From the NCBI GenBank assembly GCA_003586115.2, contig QVOM02000034.1:145268517-145332516 (forward strand): 64,000 nt of DNA, given 5' to 3'. This DNA comes from Salvator merianae (lineage: Eukaryota > Chordata > Lepidosauria > Squamata > Teiidae). The translations under genes were made by a program, and so were the position numbers. The notes under the pieces are model-generated. The model did not search any database and was not told where the DNA came from. It worked only from the letters and a program-made list of their open reading frames with translations. Position 1 is the stretch's first letter; each line of letters starts with the position of its first letter. Shown here piece by piece: positions 49,623 through 61,233 of the stretch.

Positions 49623-50259
49623 TATAGGATATATGGCTCTAAAGATGTGTCCTGATGATGGTTCAGATAACAGACTGCACTTTATATTAAGAAATAGACT
49701 AAGCTTCAAATATGTATGTAAATGGACATGTAATAGTTTAAATTTAATTTTAACTAATTTCTTCAACTTAATGTCATATCCTGTGACCCTAACTTACATA
49801 CATTATTCCATATTTTGGATAGGTTGCAAACTTTCTCTTTTCCGGTCTTTGATCCTCAGGTGCTGAAGCAAGTTTTTTTATACAAAAGACTCAATATAGG
49901 TCGGTATCATGAAAAGTGGTAAAAGAGAATCCACCCCATGGCAAAAATTAAAATTTATGAAGGATCATTTTAAAGGGCTGGTCTTGTTTAGTTTTAGTCC
50001 TAGATCTTTGCTTTGAAGCCCTAGATTGTCTTCACTTTACTTGACTTTATTGAACTCTTACTTGAAAACTTTGCTTACCCATTGGTTCAGCACTCTGCAG
50101 AAAGCAATAATGCTAAGACCACAGCCATATTAATGTGTACCACACTGATTTTCAAAATCTAGAGGAAACTAAGAAAGATTTTCTTCTACCATCCCTAAGA
50201 AAATTAAGGCAGCTTCTGCAACATGGCCTTGGCACATAGTGCAGAACCAAGTCTTGACA

Positions 50260-51232
50260 TCACTGTAGGTGATCTGCAATGACCACAATGTGATAACCTT
50301 CAACTTAAATACAGATAGAAAGTTCTCAATAAAATCTAACACAGAGATCGTAAACTTTCATAAAGGAAACTTCCCCAAGATGAGAAAACTAGTAAAAAAG
50401 GAAATGAAAGGGAAAGTTAGAAGAGTCCAATGACTCCAAAATACATGGAGACTATTTACAAATACAATAATGGAGGTTCAACTGGAATGCATATCTAAAA
50501 GAAGAAAGAACATTTCCAAGTCCAAGAGGACATTAATGTGGCTTACAAGTACAATATCAGAAGTCATTAAAAGCAAGAAAAGCTGATGAGAAAATGGAAG
50601 ACTTGTCCTAATGAGAAGAACATGAAATAACATAAATTCTGGCAACCAGAAATGTTAAGAATTTTGAGGAGCACATTGCTAAAAACATCAAAGGAAATAA
50701 TAAGAATTTCTTTAAGTACATCAGAAATAGGAATTCAACCAGAAAACAGTTTGCCAATGACAGTGAACAGAAAGGGATAACACAAGAGGACATAGAGATT
50801 GCAGAGAAGCTGAAAGAAACATTTCCCTCTGTTTTCACTGAGGAAGTCAGAGGTCATATGCCAGCAGTTGAGCCACTTTTCAGGGAGGGAGTCAGAAGAA
50901 TTCAATTGGATAGAAGTAACCGGGGAGGAGGATTTTGCATGTCTTAATAAACTAAACGCTAACAAATCACTGGAACCACATGGCATACATTCAAGAGTTC
51001 TTAAAGAACTGAAATGTGAAATTGCTCATCTTCTAGCCAAAATATATAATCTTTCTCTAAGATCAGGCTCTGTGCCTGAGGACTGGAGGGTAACAAATGT
51101 AACACCAATCTTCAAAAAAGGATCCAGGAGCCATCCAGGAAATTACAGACCAGTCAGTTTAACATCAGTTCCAGACAAAGTGATGGAAAGTATCATTAAG
51201 GATAAAATGAGTGAAGCATAGAGGAGCAAGCA
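50260..51232 (+). mobile_element. CR1 LINE ORF2 fragment: linker and N-terminal RT
   Basis: Decayed ORF2 from the endonuclease-RT linker into the reverse transcriptase. 50670-50860 reads NNKNFFKYIRNRNSTRKQF then ITQEDIEIAEKLKETFPSVF. The open frame at 50868-51221 reads LNANKSLEPHGIHSRVLKEL, then IYNLSLRSGSVPEDWRV, VTPIFKKGSRSHPGNYRPVS then KVMESIIKDKM. These are the KSxGPDGIHPRVLKEL, SGxVPEDWRxANVTPIFKKG and NYRPVSLTSVPGKxME blocks. The active-site half is missing. It is not simply the missing half of 44925-46131: the order in the DNA is reversed. Confidence 0.9.
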
Positions 51233-51787
51233 TTGTTGAAAGAAAATCTATACTGTTATGTGAAAGTAGCTCCAAGTATGCACACTGATTGTGTATATTT
51301 ATAACATAGAGGGAAAAGATAAAGGTTTTGCTGTTATGATCTTGAAAATGCATAAGATCTTTGTGTCTTTCACTGTACTGTTGACCCTGGACATAGGCTG
51401 TGTCTCCACTTACCAGACTAGGGTGCCTTGTCATCCTGAGAAGATGCCTGCTGCTGCCCTACCTTCATTTTCAGTAGCAGGACTCCCCTTCATAGTGACA
51501 GCACAGGTCATTTACCAGTGAGATTGCTCACAGAGGTCCCTCCACTGCAGACAACTTTATTACTACCCTGTGTGAAGGTTCCATGGAAAATGTGCCACTT
51601 TGCTCCTAAACTGAGATGAGGAGAGCACTGTGAGTGGGTGTGCCTCACTCTCATAGGCCCCAAATGAAGCTGCCTCCACCAGAAGTGTTTGTCTACAGTA
51701 CATTGATTCAAATACTAAAGTATTAAAATGCCCATTTCATAGTGCTCTATGTCAGTGAACTGTGTATGTTACAGTTCCAGGCAACTA

Positions 51788-52117
51788 AGGGTGTTTTTGC
51801 ACTTGCCATAATAGAACAGACTAAATAGTGACTTATCTGAAGCAGGCTATCAGCATTTATGGTGTGAATGCTGGTAGCCTTACCCGATCGTCATCATGGC
51901 AGTGGCCAGGAAGCAGCCGCCAATGTCGTGGCGACCAGCAGGGCCTGTGTGATTGGCGTCATGTGATCAGGCCTACATGATGCCCTGATCAGACCTGCGT
52001 GATTAGGGCATCATGCGACACACAGGCCTGATTGGGGCATCCCATGGGCCTGAGTACTTTATTCTGGAATATCCAAAAATGGAAAAATAAGTAAGCAATG
52101 TCTGGATGCAGCCATAA
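51788..52117. mobile_element. GC-rich insert with internal direct repeats
   Basis: Begins gggtgtttttgcacttgcc, like the GGG..TTTxTGCACT termini, and ends near tgtctggatgcagcc, like the end of 38795-39312. Between 51942 and 52045, a motif of the type gcctg(c/t)gtgatt / gatcaggcct / atgatgccctgat is repeated in direct and inverted order. The two ends do not match each other, so this may be a chimera of two elements. Confidence 0.4.
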
Positions 52118-53640
52118 TATTGCATCACTGAAGTTTGCTATAGCAATTTCTAGGTTTTGTACTTTATCTCCTTGGCTGAATTCTAAAGGTAGAAAAACTT
52201 GTTTTGAGTAAAGCACATAGGAAAGCAACTGAGAAGCAAAACTTTTATTTTTGGCTTTTGTTCACAGAAACCTGTGCTCTTACTGAGTAATATTACAGAT
52301 CATAAAAAAATAAACCCAGAAGAAAGGCATGTTCACAGTTGCTGAAACACTTTACTATAACAAACACTTTTAGAGTGATATTTTGAGGTCTGCTGGTTCT
52401 CATCTATTGTCCCTTAGAAGCTTTTCTGGAGGAAAAAGTCAATGTATTGTTGGGGGGTCCTCCTCCCATTCCTCTTTATCTTAGTCTCTTGGGTAACCTT
52501 TCTTCTTTGTGCATCTTTTAAAGAGCACTTTAAAGTATGTTTTAGTACTCAATTCATTCTCTCCACTTCACTCTCTTCACTCTCTTTTTGCTTTCTTTGA
52601 CAGTGTCTTGTCTTGCCCTTGGCAGGCACATCATACTGACTTTATTATTATTTTTTTAAAAAGTTCAGAATAGGACAATGGTGCTCTATTCTCACATTGA
52701 CATTACCTTTAAAATGTAAGATCCACCCTCAATTAGAACAATTAGTAGGCTGCTTCCCTACTATAGGGGACATGTCATGCCTTAATATCCACAATGCTTG
52801 CTTTTGGCCCAGATTCAAGGCACATGTTGTCTGCACACCATGCACTTCTGCCTCTTCCTATTATTAAAGCTGGGCAACAAAAGTTCCCCAGTTTCAAAAA
52901 GACAGCACAGGTATATTTTTCAACATTATGGAATGGCCCTGAAAGTCAGCCATTTTGAAAGTCAGTGAAATATATCCAGGTGGAATGCATCACAAGTAAG
53001 TCTATGTTGCAGCTGCTATGTGTGGACATGCTTGTGGTGCGAGCATTTGAGGGCAGCCAGAATCCCAAGCAGTTTTGAAGGTGTGCTGCATGCACGTCGA
53101 GAGGGTACCACCAGCATGTGGATGTTATATCCAGCATGCCTTCACTGCATCTGAAGCCCATTGTGAATGCAGCCTACGTTTTCTTCTTAAGAATTTCATA
53201 CATTTTTTCCCCTTCTTAATATTATGAAATTCCTATGACTACTTTCCTTGCTAGTTAATCTAAAATAAAATGTGTTGACTGGGAGTTTGATCAGTCCTAA
53301 CAGCTTAAAACAAGTGAGGAACTGATGCAATTCCTTCCCATATATCTGTGAGGGTTTGGGGGAGGGATAGTGGGAGAGGGCAGCATAGGAAAAGGGCTGC
53401 ACAGATAGAATGAAAGCAACAGAAGCCATCACCTGCCACCTCTTCAGTCTCTCCTGCAGGTGGCCTCCTTTTTTCCCCAAGGGGCTTTGTAGCAGGGAGG
53501 GGGTAAGGTCCTATGACACTGATACTGAGATAATTGCAGGGCAAACAGTGACTCCACACCCCTTTCCCTTTCCACCATGTTTGGACTTGGCAAAGCCCCG
53601 AAAAACGGCAGGGATTGCAGGTCAGCAATAAGAACTACTG
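52118..53640. other. Intron, no gene recognised
   Basis: 52930-53175 is GC-richer and ends cattgtgaatgcagcc, possibly another element end. The rest is unremarkable. Short open frames near 53196-53631 have no domain. Confidence 0.4.
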
Positions 53641-53689
53641 TCTATTTTTGCATCTTTTTTTGCAGAATACTAGACTCCTCACCATGCCT

Positions 53690-54061
53690 TAGCCGGCTTC
53701 ATCTGCATGAACAAAACAGACCTTTAAAGAGGTTCATAAGCAGACCAGAATCCATATTCTGGACTATGAAGGACATTCAGACAGCATGGACTCATAGGCC
53801 AGAATGCAATGGGGGAGCTGTTCTGATGGCCATCAGGGAGTACCATCACATGTGGTGATGGAGGCCAGTGAACTAGTGAAAAGGACCCTCCTGGCAATAG
53901 CAAAGGTCAGAAATCTTCCTTGGCTTCCAAAGCCAAAAGCCAGGGCTTCACTATGACAGGCTGTCCAAATGCAGACAGTCCTTGGAACAGACTACTGCTA
54001 GCCTACTCCAGCATGGCCCATGCCTACTAGCAGGAACAGACCATGTAGTGCGGAAAGGGAC
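53690..54061. mobile_element. Degenerate MITE ending next to the CpG-rich element
   Basis: Contains gacctttaaagaggttcata, agtcctt/tccttgg motifs and a right end tagtgcggaaagggac, whose reverse complement GTCCCTTTCCGCACTA resembles the GGGCC-type termini. The CpG-rich element at 54065 starts three bases further on. Confidence 0.4.
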
Positions 54062-54064
54062 TAT

Positions 54065-54676
54065 GGGCCTTTTCGCACTGTAGCAGTAGACTGTTCCAGT
54101 CCGCTCGCTGGAACGGAGCTTTCGCACTGCCGCGGGCGCGCGCCTCACCCGATCCCGACCACTCCGTACCCAATTCGAACCCGAAGCCAGATAAGGCAAG
54201 ACAACAAAAAAGATGTCTTCATCCCGACCTGCACGATGGAGCGAAGATCAGGCATGGTGCTTTTGCACTGTTTGCCTCAGCGTCGGGCGTGGCTGTTGCA
54301 GCTACACATGCACGCTCCGCTGCTTCGCATCCGGGGTGCGAAGTTTCCGTACCCCACCCCGCTGCTTCGTAACCCGGTACGAAACTTCGTACCCGGGATA
54401 GCCCTTTCGGCTGAGTAACCGAGCTGCCGGTACGAAGCCGGCTTCGTAACCAGCCCTCTGGGTACGAAGTGGGTGCGAAGTGGGTGCAAAGTGGGTGCGA
54501 AGTGGGTGCGAAGCGGGTACGGAACTAGCGGCTACCATTCGCACTGTTCGCTCTGCTGGTCGGCTTCGGGTCTGTTCCGCTGGCCGGGAGTGCGAATGGC
54601 ACCAAGCGTTCCCCAACCTCTCCGGTTCGAAGCCGACTACTGGGAACGGTCTACCGAGCTCAGTGCGAAAAGGCCC
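54065..54676 (+). mobile_element. CpG-rich non-autonomous DNA element, TSD TAT
   Basis: 612 bp. Left end GGGCCTTTTCGCACTGTAG, right end on the reverse strand GGGCCTTTTCGCACTGAGC, with TAT flanking both sides (54062-54064, 54677-54679). Very GC- and CpG-rich. Internal tandem gggtgcgaagt units lie at about 54468-54520. The same family, in opposite orientation, is the middle layer of the nest at 60069-61383. Short open frames in it (132, 133 and 89 codons) overlap in several frames, cross the boundaries, and show no transposase motifs. Confidence 0.88.
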
Positions 54677-54939
54677 TATGTCTTTAGATGTATAGTAGAA
54701 CAAGATCTAATCAGCAGCTCTTCTTGGAAAAGTAGTTTATGAAATAAGACTGAAAAGAACTGAAGGCAAAGTTAAGGTTCTGTTTAACTATTTATGTATG
54801 GTAGATATTTCTAGAACTAGTTCATGAGCCCACTGAAATGAGCAAACCCTTCAGGCATGCCTTCTGACTTGCCAAGTATATGGACAGCCACAGCTTTCTT
54901 TCAGCAGGACTCCCTTTCCTTTCTGTGTCCTGGACCTTC

Positions 54940-55018
54940 AGTAGTCTGGACTAGCCTGCAGATAGCAGGCCCCTATTCCAGGATATATTCTAGCATAAGA
55001 CTCAATGCAGAAAGGGCC
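54940..55018. mobile_element. Right half of a GGCCCTTTCTGCAC-type MITE
   Basis: Reads gcctgcagatagcaggcccc, tattccaggatatattc and ends caatgcagaaagggcc. This is the right arm of the family seen at 47717-47896. The left arm is missing. Confidence 0.65.
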
Positions 55019-57345
55019 TTAATTTGATTGTGTATAAGAAAGACTAAAGAGCAAAGGAAAATTTACTCTTCTCTCAGCAAAAAAGTGAGGTAGAAGTGGC
55101 ACGATTAGTGGAAATAGAACTTTAACCATTCTACCTAAGGTATCCCGCTTTTGGGACAGAAACCTGTAGGATCCACTACTATTTGGTTTGTACAACTATT
55201 ATTCAGATAGCTACCTAGTTTGATTACTTGGGGACTTTTTTTTTTTTTAAGGTGGGTAAGCACATGACACCCACAGCCTCTGATTTCCATTCAGGTTATA
55301 TGCATCACACAGAGACGCAATACAATTTCTACAAATTTTCAAAGTAAACACTTTTTTGCCCTTTGCACCTATACAGTGATACACACTAGGCAATGCCCTC
55401 TGTAGATGTAGCTCCACAGTCAGGCCACATACTTTGCATGTCTAGACAGATGCCAATTTGTTTGTTACTACAATATTATTAGGCTGTACCACGAATGCTG
55501 CAAACATGAATGATTCTTATCCCTAGCCTTAGCACTACCACCATGCATTCTAAAAAGGGTCTGGCACTTTGAATAGCTCTCTGTCTGTAACTCTACAGCA
55601 AACAGTTCTCTTCAGATCAACTTGGGTAGTCCACAGAATGGAAGCTTCTGCTGAATCTAGTCAGATTAAAATGTTTAAAGCTAGGCCGCTTGCTTGAAGG
55701 AAGTTTTTGTCACAAACCGTAGTGTTAATTAAAGCTGACAAATCAAAAGACAGTTAATGTTATCAGTGTTCTGAAGCCTCTGCAAGCTATTTTCTCTGTT
55801 CTTATCTCACTGTTTCACCTCATGATGACTTTGCCTCCTTGTAGGCATTATTTTTCCTGACTAAGTGTTTTTAAACTTATCAGTGTTCAACAACTGCTGG
55901 AGCAACTTAATGGTTGGCTTCTTACTGCTTGTGATCATCTTCCATTCCTTGATCTAAAGGCAGCATTGACACACTGAGATTTAAATGATTATACAAACCG
56001 ACTGCAGCGGGTACTCTGTATAGTTTCACTGAACTGCTACACAGATGCAGTCTCTAAACACCAAGCCCCTCAATACACTTCAGCTTACATATATTGATCC
56101 TTTTGACCAGCTCATCCAACCGCATCTGTTCTGTGCGTGTTTGGCTCACCATCCTAAGCTAACCTAAACACTGTGGCAAGATCAAAAAAGGAATGGGCAA
56201 TGTGCACTTCCAATGTCTGCAGCTGCAGAGGATAAACTGTCAATCTCAGTTCACACTTAGATGACAGAACCTGATTGCAGGTCTGTAGAGTGTGCAATAC
56301 TCACCTCTTGGATTGGTCCTGTGTTAAAAACAAGCCACAGCTTCATTCCCACTTAAGGCTTCTGTAGAATGTTTTGTGTGACACCTTTGTGGGATACAGC
56401 TCTTGCTTTAGCAACTCACAGGTGTGGATGGCACCCTTTCAGAGTACAATTCTCATCTTGGTGACATGTATGAGTATAAGAGCAATAAAAGATACAAGGA
56501 AGAAAGAAAAATGATGAAAATAACAATTCCTTGTGTGCCAGGAAAGAAAAGCATAATCTCACTAGGGAAAGCTTTAGGACTAAATTAGATTACCACAAAT
56601 TGAAACAAATGCAGAACAGCAAGTTGTTAATGAGAAGAGAGAAAGAAAGAATAATTTTGTTTATCCCGAGGACCACAGTTTGTTTTTTTTAAGTGCACAT
56701 ACACTTTATGAGTATATATTCAAACTGTAAGATCCACACAGCTGCTTTAGGACACGCCATAAAGGTATACAGAGTCATCTCAGAACTGTGCCCCAGAAGA
56801 GGGTCTGGAGCAGAATATGGCAGAGGCTACTGCAGGAACATTCTTCCTGCCAGTCTGTGGGAGAGTGGCAGTAGCGGGATTGACTTCTGGGTCTATTTCC
56901 AGAGTCTGGTAAAATGTCTACAGATATAAACTTTGACAATGGGGAACTTTCATTTCCTGGCCTTGAAGTTTAGTGTGGATTGGATGTGCGTCCACTTCAT
57001 TCCTGGGACAGCAAAAGTGCTGGAGCAATGTCCATGATGTGTACCACACATGCAGACAATAAACTATTTTAATAAGTAGTTCCAGTAAATATTAATCAGT
57101 TCTACAGTAGATGGAGTTCAGGTGTTAAACCAAAGTTCAAATGCTAATTTAGTAGCCCAGACTCTGTATTTGCTTAAATCACAGTAAAAAGGAGTCACAA
57201 TTTACACTGAAGAGCTAATAAAGCAATAAAATGACAAATAAAAAAGAGAGGGTATGCATAATTTCTTTCCAAAGGCAATGATTCATAGTTCAGAAATGCT
57301 GTATATTACAAATACTATATTTAGGACCTTTAGCTGTCATCAGTA
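55019..57345. other. Intron; possible degenerate MITE at 56780-57060
   Basis: Mostly AT-rich with no exon recognised. 56780-57060 holds aactttcatttcctggccttg and ggtctggagcaga-type motifs seen in other degenerate copies. Confidence 0.4.
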
Positions 57346-57348
57346 TGA

Positions 57349-57419
57349 GGGATGGATGGATGGTGGATGAAGGATGGATGGATGATGGAAGTTGGGATCA
57401 TGGTTGATGGATGATGGGT
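57349..57419. repeat. (GGAT)n microsatellite, interrupted
   Basis: GGATGGAT units with GATGGTGGATGAAG interruptions. The 150-codon minus-strand frame here starts in unique sequence and ends in this repeat (HHPSI.. peptide), so it is not a gene. Confidence 0.9.
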
Positions 57420-57954
57420 TTGCTTCTAACTCATTTTTAATTTCTACAGGACTTTTTCTCTGAGGTGCATGTGTCCTAAAATTTAGGCTTGGGCAAAACC
57501 ACAGTCTGGCAAATACAAACCACCTAGAGAGGCTCACGACCACCTGGTGAAACTTCACCCAGCAGCCTGGACTCTCTGTAGCTCCTAGAGAGAGATAAAG
57601 AGCAGGCAAGCTACATGAGGTACTGCCATTATGTCCACATTCCAGTGCAGGCCCACTTCTCACTTGTGTATGACATTTTGTGAGGCTCTCTCTGCCTGTG
57701 CAATGATGCAAGCATGACACAACCCTCCCCATGAATGAGGGCATAAGGACAGGAGCCACATAGAGGAAAGAGCATGTGATGTCCCTGAACAATTGCCATA
57801 GGAGTCACCTCCTCTTTACCTGTGCATAAAGCACACAACAGTCCTAAGCCTCTCTAGGCAGTTCACTTTTGCCAAGCTCTGGTTTGGCACAGGCCCACTA
57901 AAATTGTAAAATTATGCAACATTACAAAATGTATTATTAGAAAAAAATATTTTA

Positions 57955-58169
57955 TTGGAAAAAACTTTCTGACAGTAAGGGCAATCAGTCATTGAAACAG
58001 GTTGCCACAGGAGGTGGTGAGCTTTCCTTCACTGGAGATCTTCAAGGAGAGGCTGGGCAGACATCTGTCTGGGATGGTTTAATGGGCCCTGCATCAAGCA
58101 GGGGGTTGGACTTCATGACCCTGGAGGTCCCTTCCAACTCTATGATTCTGTCATTCTATGATTCTATAA
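57955..58169 (+). mobile_element. CR1 LINE 3' end, second subfamily
   Basis: Reads LSDSKGNQSLKQVA-like then VVSFPSLEIFKERLGRHLSG, the CR1 ORF2 C-terminus. It is followed by gcagggggttggacttcatg, ctggaggtcccttccaactc and the tail tatgattctgtcattctatg. This tail type differs from the TTCTTATG tails of the other copies, so it is another CR1 subfamily. Confidence 0.9.
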
Positions 58170-58199
58170 CATTTACTCGTTTAGCTAATTTACATGCCA

Positions 58200-58420
58200 T
58201 CCTGTAGTGCTATCTCAGGACCATTTACAAAGAACATTAAAATAATATTTAAAAAATAGCAACAAAAACAAAATGCAAAAACTAAACAAAAATATTTTCA
58301 GGGATCGCATACCAAATTAAACAGGTATACTTTTACCAGGCACTAGAAGCTGCTTAATGTTGATGTCTGGTGTACCTTACAGGGAGACAAACTATCACTT
58401 GGCTTATAGTTCCAAGTTAT
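58200..58420 (-). repeat. LINE 3' UTR-like fragment, antisense
   Basis: Contains aaacaggtatacttttaccaggcactag, similar in order to the sequence just before the antisense LINE at 12600 (gaggtatgttttaaccaggcactg). Probably an old L2-like 3' UTR. Confidence 0.45.
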
Positions 58421-59946
58421 CCCACCAGTGGTGAAAATATTTACATTTCCATTTAAAGTACAATAGAATCACTAACAGTCAGAAGAGGTGGGTTGATGAC
58501 GTGAGGACATGATAGCTGCTTCCTTGAATTATACTGCTGCTTACAAAAACACCTGCAGGTTTGCCTCACATATTTTTAGGCATACAGTATATAACTTTGC
58601 CTTGGTATCGAAAACATCCATGTAAACTATATAACTCTTTCCCAAGGGCTCAAGATGTGTACAAAGATTGCTTGGGGAGTGTGGAGAAAATAAAAAATCT
58701 AGATAAGTTAAAAATGAACACCAGGGAAGAAACAAAGGATGTAATATCTGGAGGCAGCAGAAATAGAAAAGCTAAGAATTAGTTGCCAAGTAACCAGTTT
58801 GGTACAAGTAACAATAAAGCATCAGGAAAGGTAGAGAATGGAGTAGGACAGACCAGAAATCTGTCATATTTCTCAAGGATATTGGTTTTAATCAAGTTTA
58901 AGATGGCTGCATCTTGAGAATATTGCTACATAACAGTAGATGAATAGCCTATCCATCAAGTTCCTGTCTTGCCATTCCATTGCAAAGATAGGAATGAAAG
59001 AGCAATTAAGAATGAATCAGCATCTTACTCTTTCCTAGTTGAGTTTTAAAAATACTGGGCAGTCACACTAAGAATATTAACAAGATAGACTCTGACTTCT
59101 TCTTCCTAAACAGAATGTTTTTTTTTTTTTTTTTTTTTAAAGGCTACAAAGGAAGTCGTTTTCTCCAAACTGCCTGCTATTATGGTAAGTACTTTTCTGG
59201 TTAATAAGGTGGCCATGACACATAAATGACAACACTGAAAAGGAACTAGGCAAGAAATGAGAAACAATTACCATCATTCTGGAACACTGAAAAATGTCAA
59301 AATGGGATCTATCAGTGATGGTGATAAAGAACATGTCATGTCATGTCACCCAAGTGAGAGTTTACAATGTAATGAAAGGCAGTCTTCAATCCATCAGGGC
59401 CATGGCACTGCTACTTCATACTGCAAGAACAGGACCAACTTTAATCTTAATAAAAATGAAATTAAGCTACAGAAAATGCTGAAACTGCCACTAGCTTATA
59501 TAGCTTTATTGATCTCCTCTATATGTTAATCTCTTAAATATTTGATAGCAAGTGTTTCTATTCTTTTTTTTTTTTTTTTAGAATTATAAGCATAATTAAG
59601 TCATCAAATAAATCAACAGCAGAGATGAAAAGAAAGGAAGATAAGTGTGCCTGGTAGCTGAAAGGAGAGGTAATGGATCCCACTGGATCAGAATCCGGAT
59701 TTTTTAATACTCACCTAATACAGTGTTTCCCAAAACTCAGACATTCATAAATGGCCATCACAATTTTTGCAATATCTGTTTACTACATGTGCCACGATTT
59801 ACTACTCAATATTTAAATCAACTAACTTTTTAACATAAATTTATTTAAAATAAAATAAAAGTGTTGATCTTTTATTATCTATCAGCTCATGTGCAACCAG
59901 TGGTAAGTGTATCACATTCTAGCAAGTCCTGATTTAATGCAACAGC
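58421..59946. other. Intron, no gene recognised
   Basis: AT-rich with poly(T) runs at 59119-59139 and 59564-59580. Nothing else recognised. Confidence 0.45.
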
Positions 59947-60505
59947 CTTAGGGCCTTTCTGCACTTAGCATAGTTCAGTACTACAAACCTTTGTAGACCT
60001 CTTCAGGGCTTCATCGCTCTGCATACTAGTATGGACCTGTGAGGCCCCATTCACTGCTGGTACACTATGGGCCTGTTCGCACTAAGCTCCGTAGACCGTT
60101 CCCAGTAGTTGGCTTCGGACCGGAGAGGTTGGAGAACGCTGGCTGCCATTTGAACTCCAAGCCAGAGGAAAGGACCCGAAGCTGACCAGCAGAGGGAACA
60201 GTGCGGATGGCATCTGCTAGTTCGGTACCGCACTCCATACCATCGAGCTCCGTTTCGTAACCAGAGGGCTCCTTACGGAGCCAGCTTCGTAACGGCAGCA
60301 GTTAGCTGCCATGCCCAAAGGGCTATCCCGGGCACAAAGCTTCAGACCGGGGTATGAAGCATCGGACCGGGGTATGACGCTTCGGACCATGCATGCACAG
60401 CTGTGCCAGCCACGCCCAGCCGCCATTTCAAACGCGGATGGGAATGTGAAAGCACCATGCCCGATCTTCGCTCCATCACGCAGGTCGGAATGAAGACAAG
60501 CTTTT

Positions 60506-61233
60506 TAGGGGTGTGCACGAAGGCACTTTTCCCCTGTCGCTTCGCATTCCTGTGAAGCTACGGGGCTTCGTTTTCGCACGAAAAAATATGTGCGAAAATG
60601 AAGCCCTTCGTCTTAGCGGCGAAGATTTTCGCCGCGACTGGAAGCAGAGAAATCAAAGCGAAGGAAAGATCCTTCATATTGATTTCTCTGTTTCCGATGG
60701 AGCTCGCCTCTCTCTCATTCCCCCCCCCCCCCAGTCTGTCAGTGTGCACATGGGACTGACAGACTAGGGGGAATGAGAGACAGCGAGCGGGAGAGGAGGG
60801 AAATCCCTTCCTTTCGCTGATCGCCCTCCTCTCCCACCGGCTGAGTCAGGTGGCGAGAGGAGAGGAGGGAGATCAACGCAAAGGAAGGGAATCCCTTCCT
60901 TTCACTGATCGCCCTCCTCTCCCACCGGCTGAGTCAGGCGGCGAGAGGAGAGGGGGGAGATCAACGCAAAAGAAGGCAATCCCTTCCTTTCACTGATCGC
61001 CCTCTTCTCCCGCTCGCTGTCTCTTATTTCCCTAGACTGTCAGCGCGCGCGCTGGCAGCCTAGGGGGATGAGACAGTGGCAAATTGCAAAGGTCCCGAAA
61101 TGCATCGAAAATTGAGGGACCTTCACAATTCGCATTTCGTGATCTTTGTTGCCCTTTGCATTCAATGCGAAGGGAACTAAATCACGAAATTCAACGAAAA
61201 TCCGAGTGGCACGAACCTTCGTGCACACCCCTA
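60506..61233. mobile_element. Inner layer: non-autonomous hAT element, TSD AAGCTTTT
   Basis: 728 bp. Starts TAGGGGTGTGCACGAAGG and ends CCTTCGTGCACACCCCTA, with a perfect 8-bp duplication AAGCTTTT at 60498-60505 and 61234-61241. Related to 33526-34636 by termini and by cgaaaat/attttcg inner motifs. The uninterrupted sister copy at 54065-54676 has a single A-rich octamer at the equivalent point (about 54203-54211), acting as an empty site. Holds an 88-bp tandem repeat and no transposase frame. Confidence 0.93.
60802..61010. repeat. 88-bp tandem repeat inside the hAT element
   Basis: Units start at 60802, 60890 and 60978 (aatcccttcctttc), each with gatcgccctcctctcccacc and ggctgagtcagg. The array is flanked by an inverted pair: gagacagcgagcgggaga at about 60777-60794 and its mirror tctcccgctcgctgtctc at about 61006-61023. 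Confidence 0.85.

Noticed and set aside
50260..51232. CR1 N-terminal RT fragment considered as the missing 5' half of the CR1 at 44925-46131.
   Set aside because: Same strand but located downstream, so the order is wrong; these are separate insertions unless a rearrangement is shown.
54020..54742. Several overlapping 70-133-codon frames on both strands.
   Set aside because: They result from the GC-rich, stop-poor composition of the non-autonomous element at 54065-54676 and cross its boundaries; none has transposase motifs.
57340..57792. 150-codon open frame on the minus strand.
   Set aside because: The C-terminal part is translated GGAT microsatellite and the rest has no recognisable feature or splice context.
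60802..61010. Regularly spaced repeat that might suggest a CRISPR array.
   Set aside because: Units are contiguous 88-bp tandem copies without unique spacers, inside a eukaryotic hAT element.
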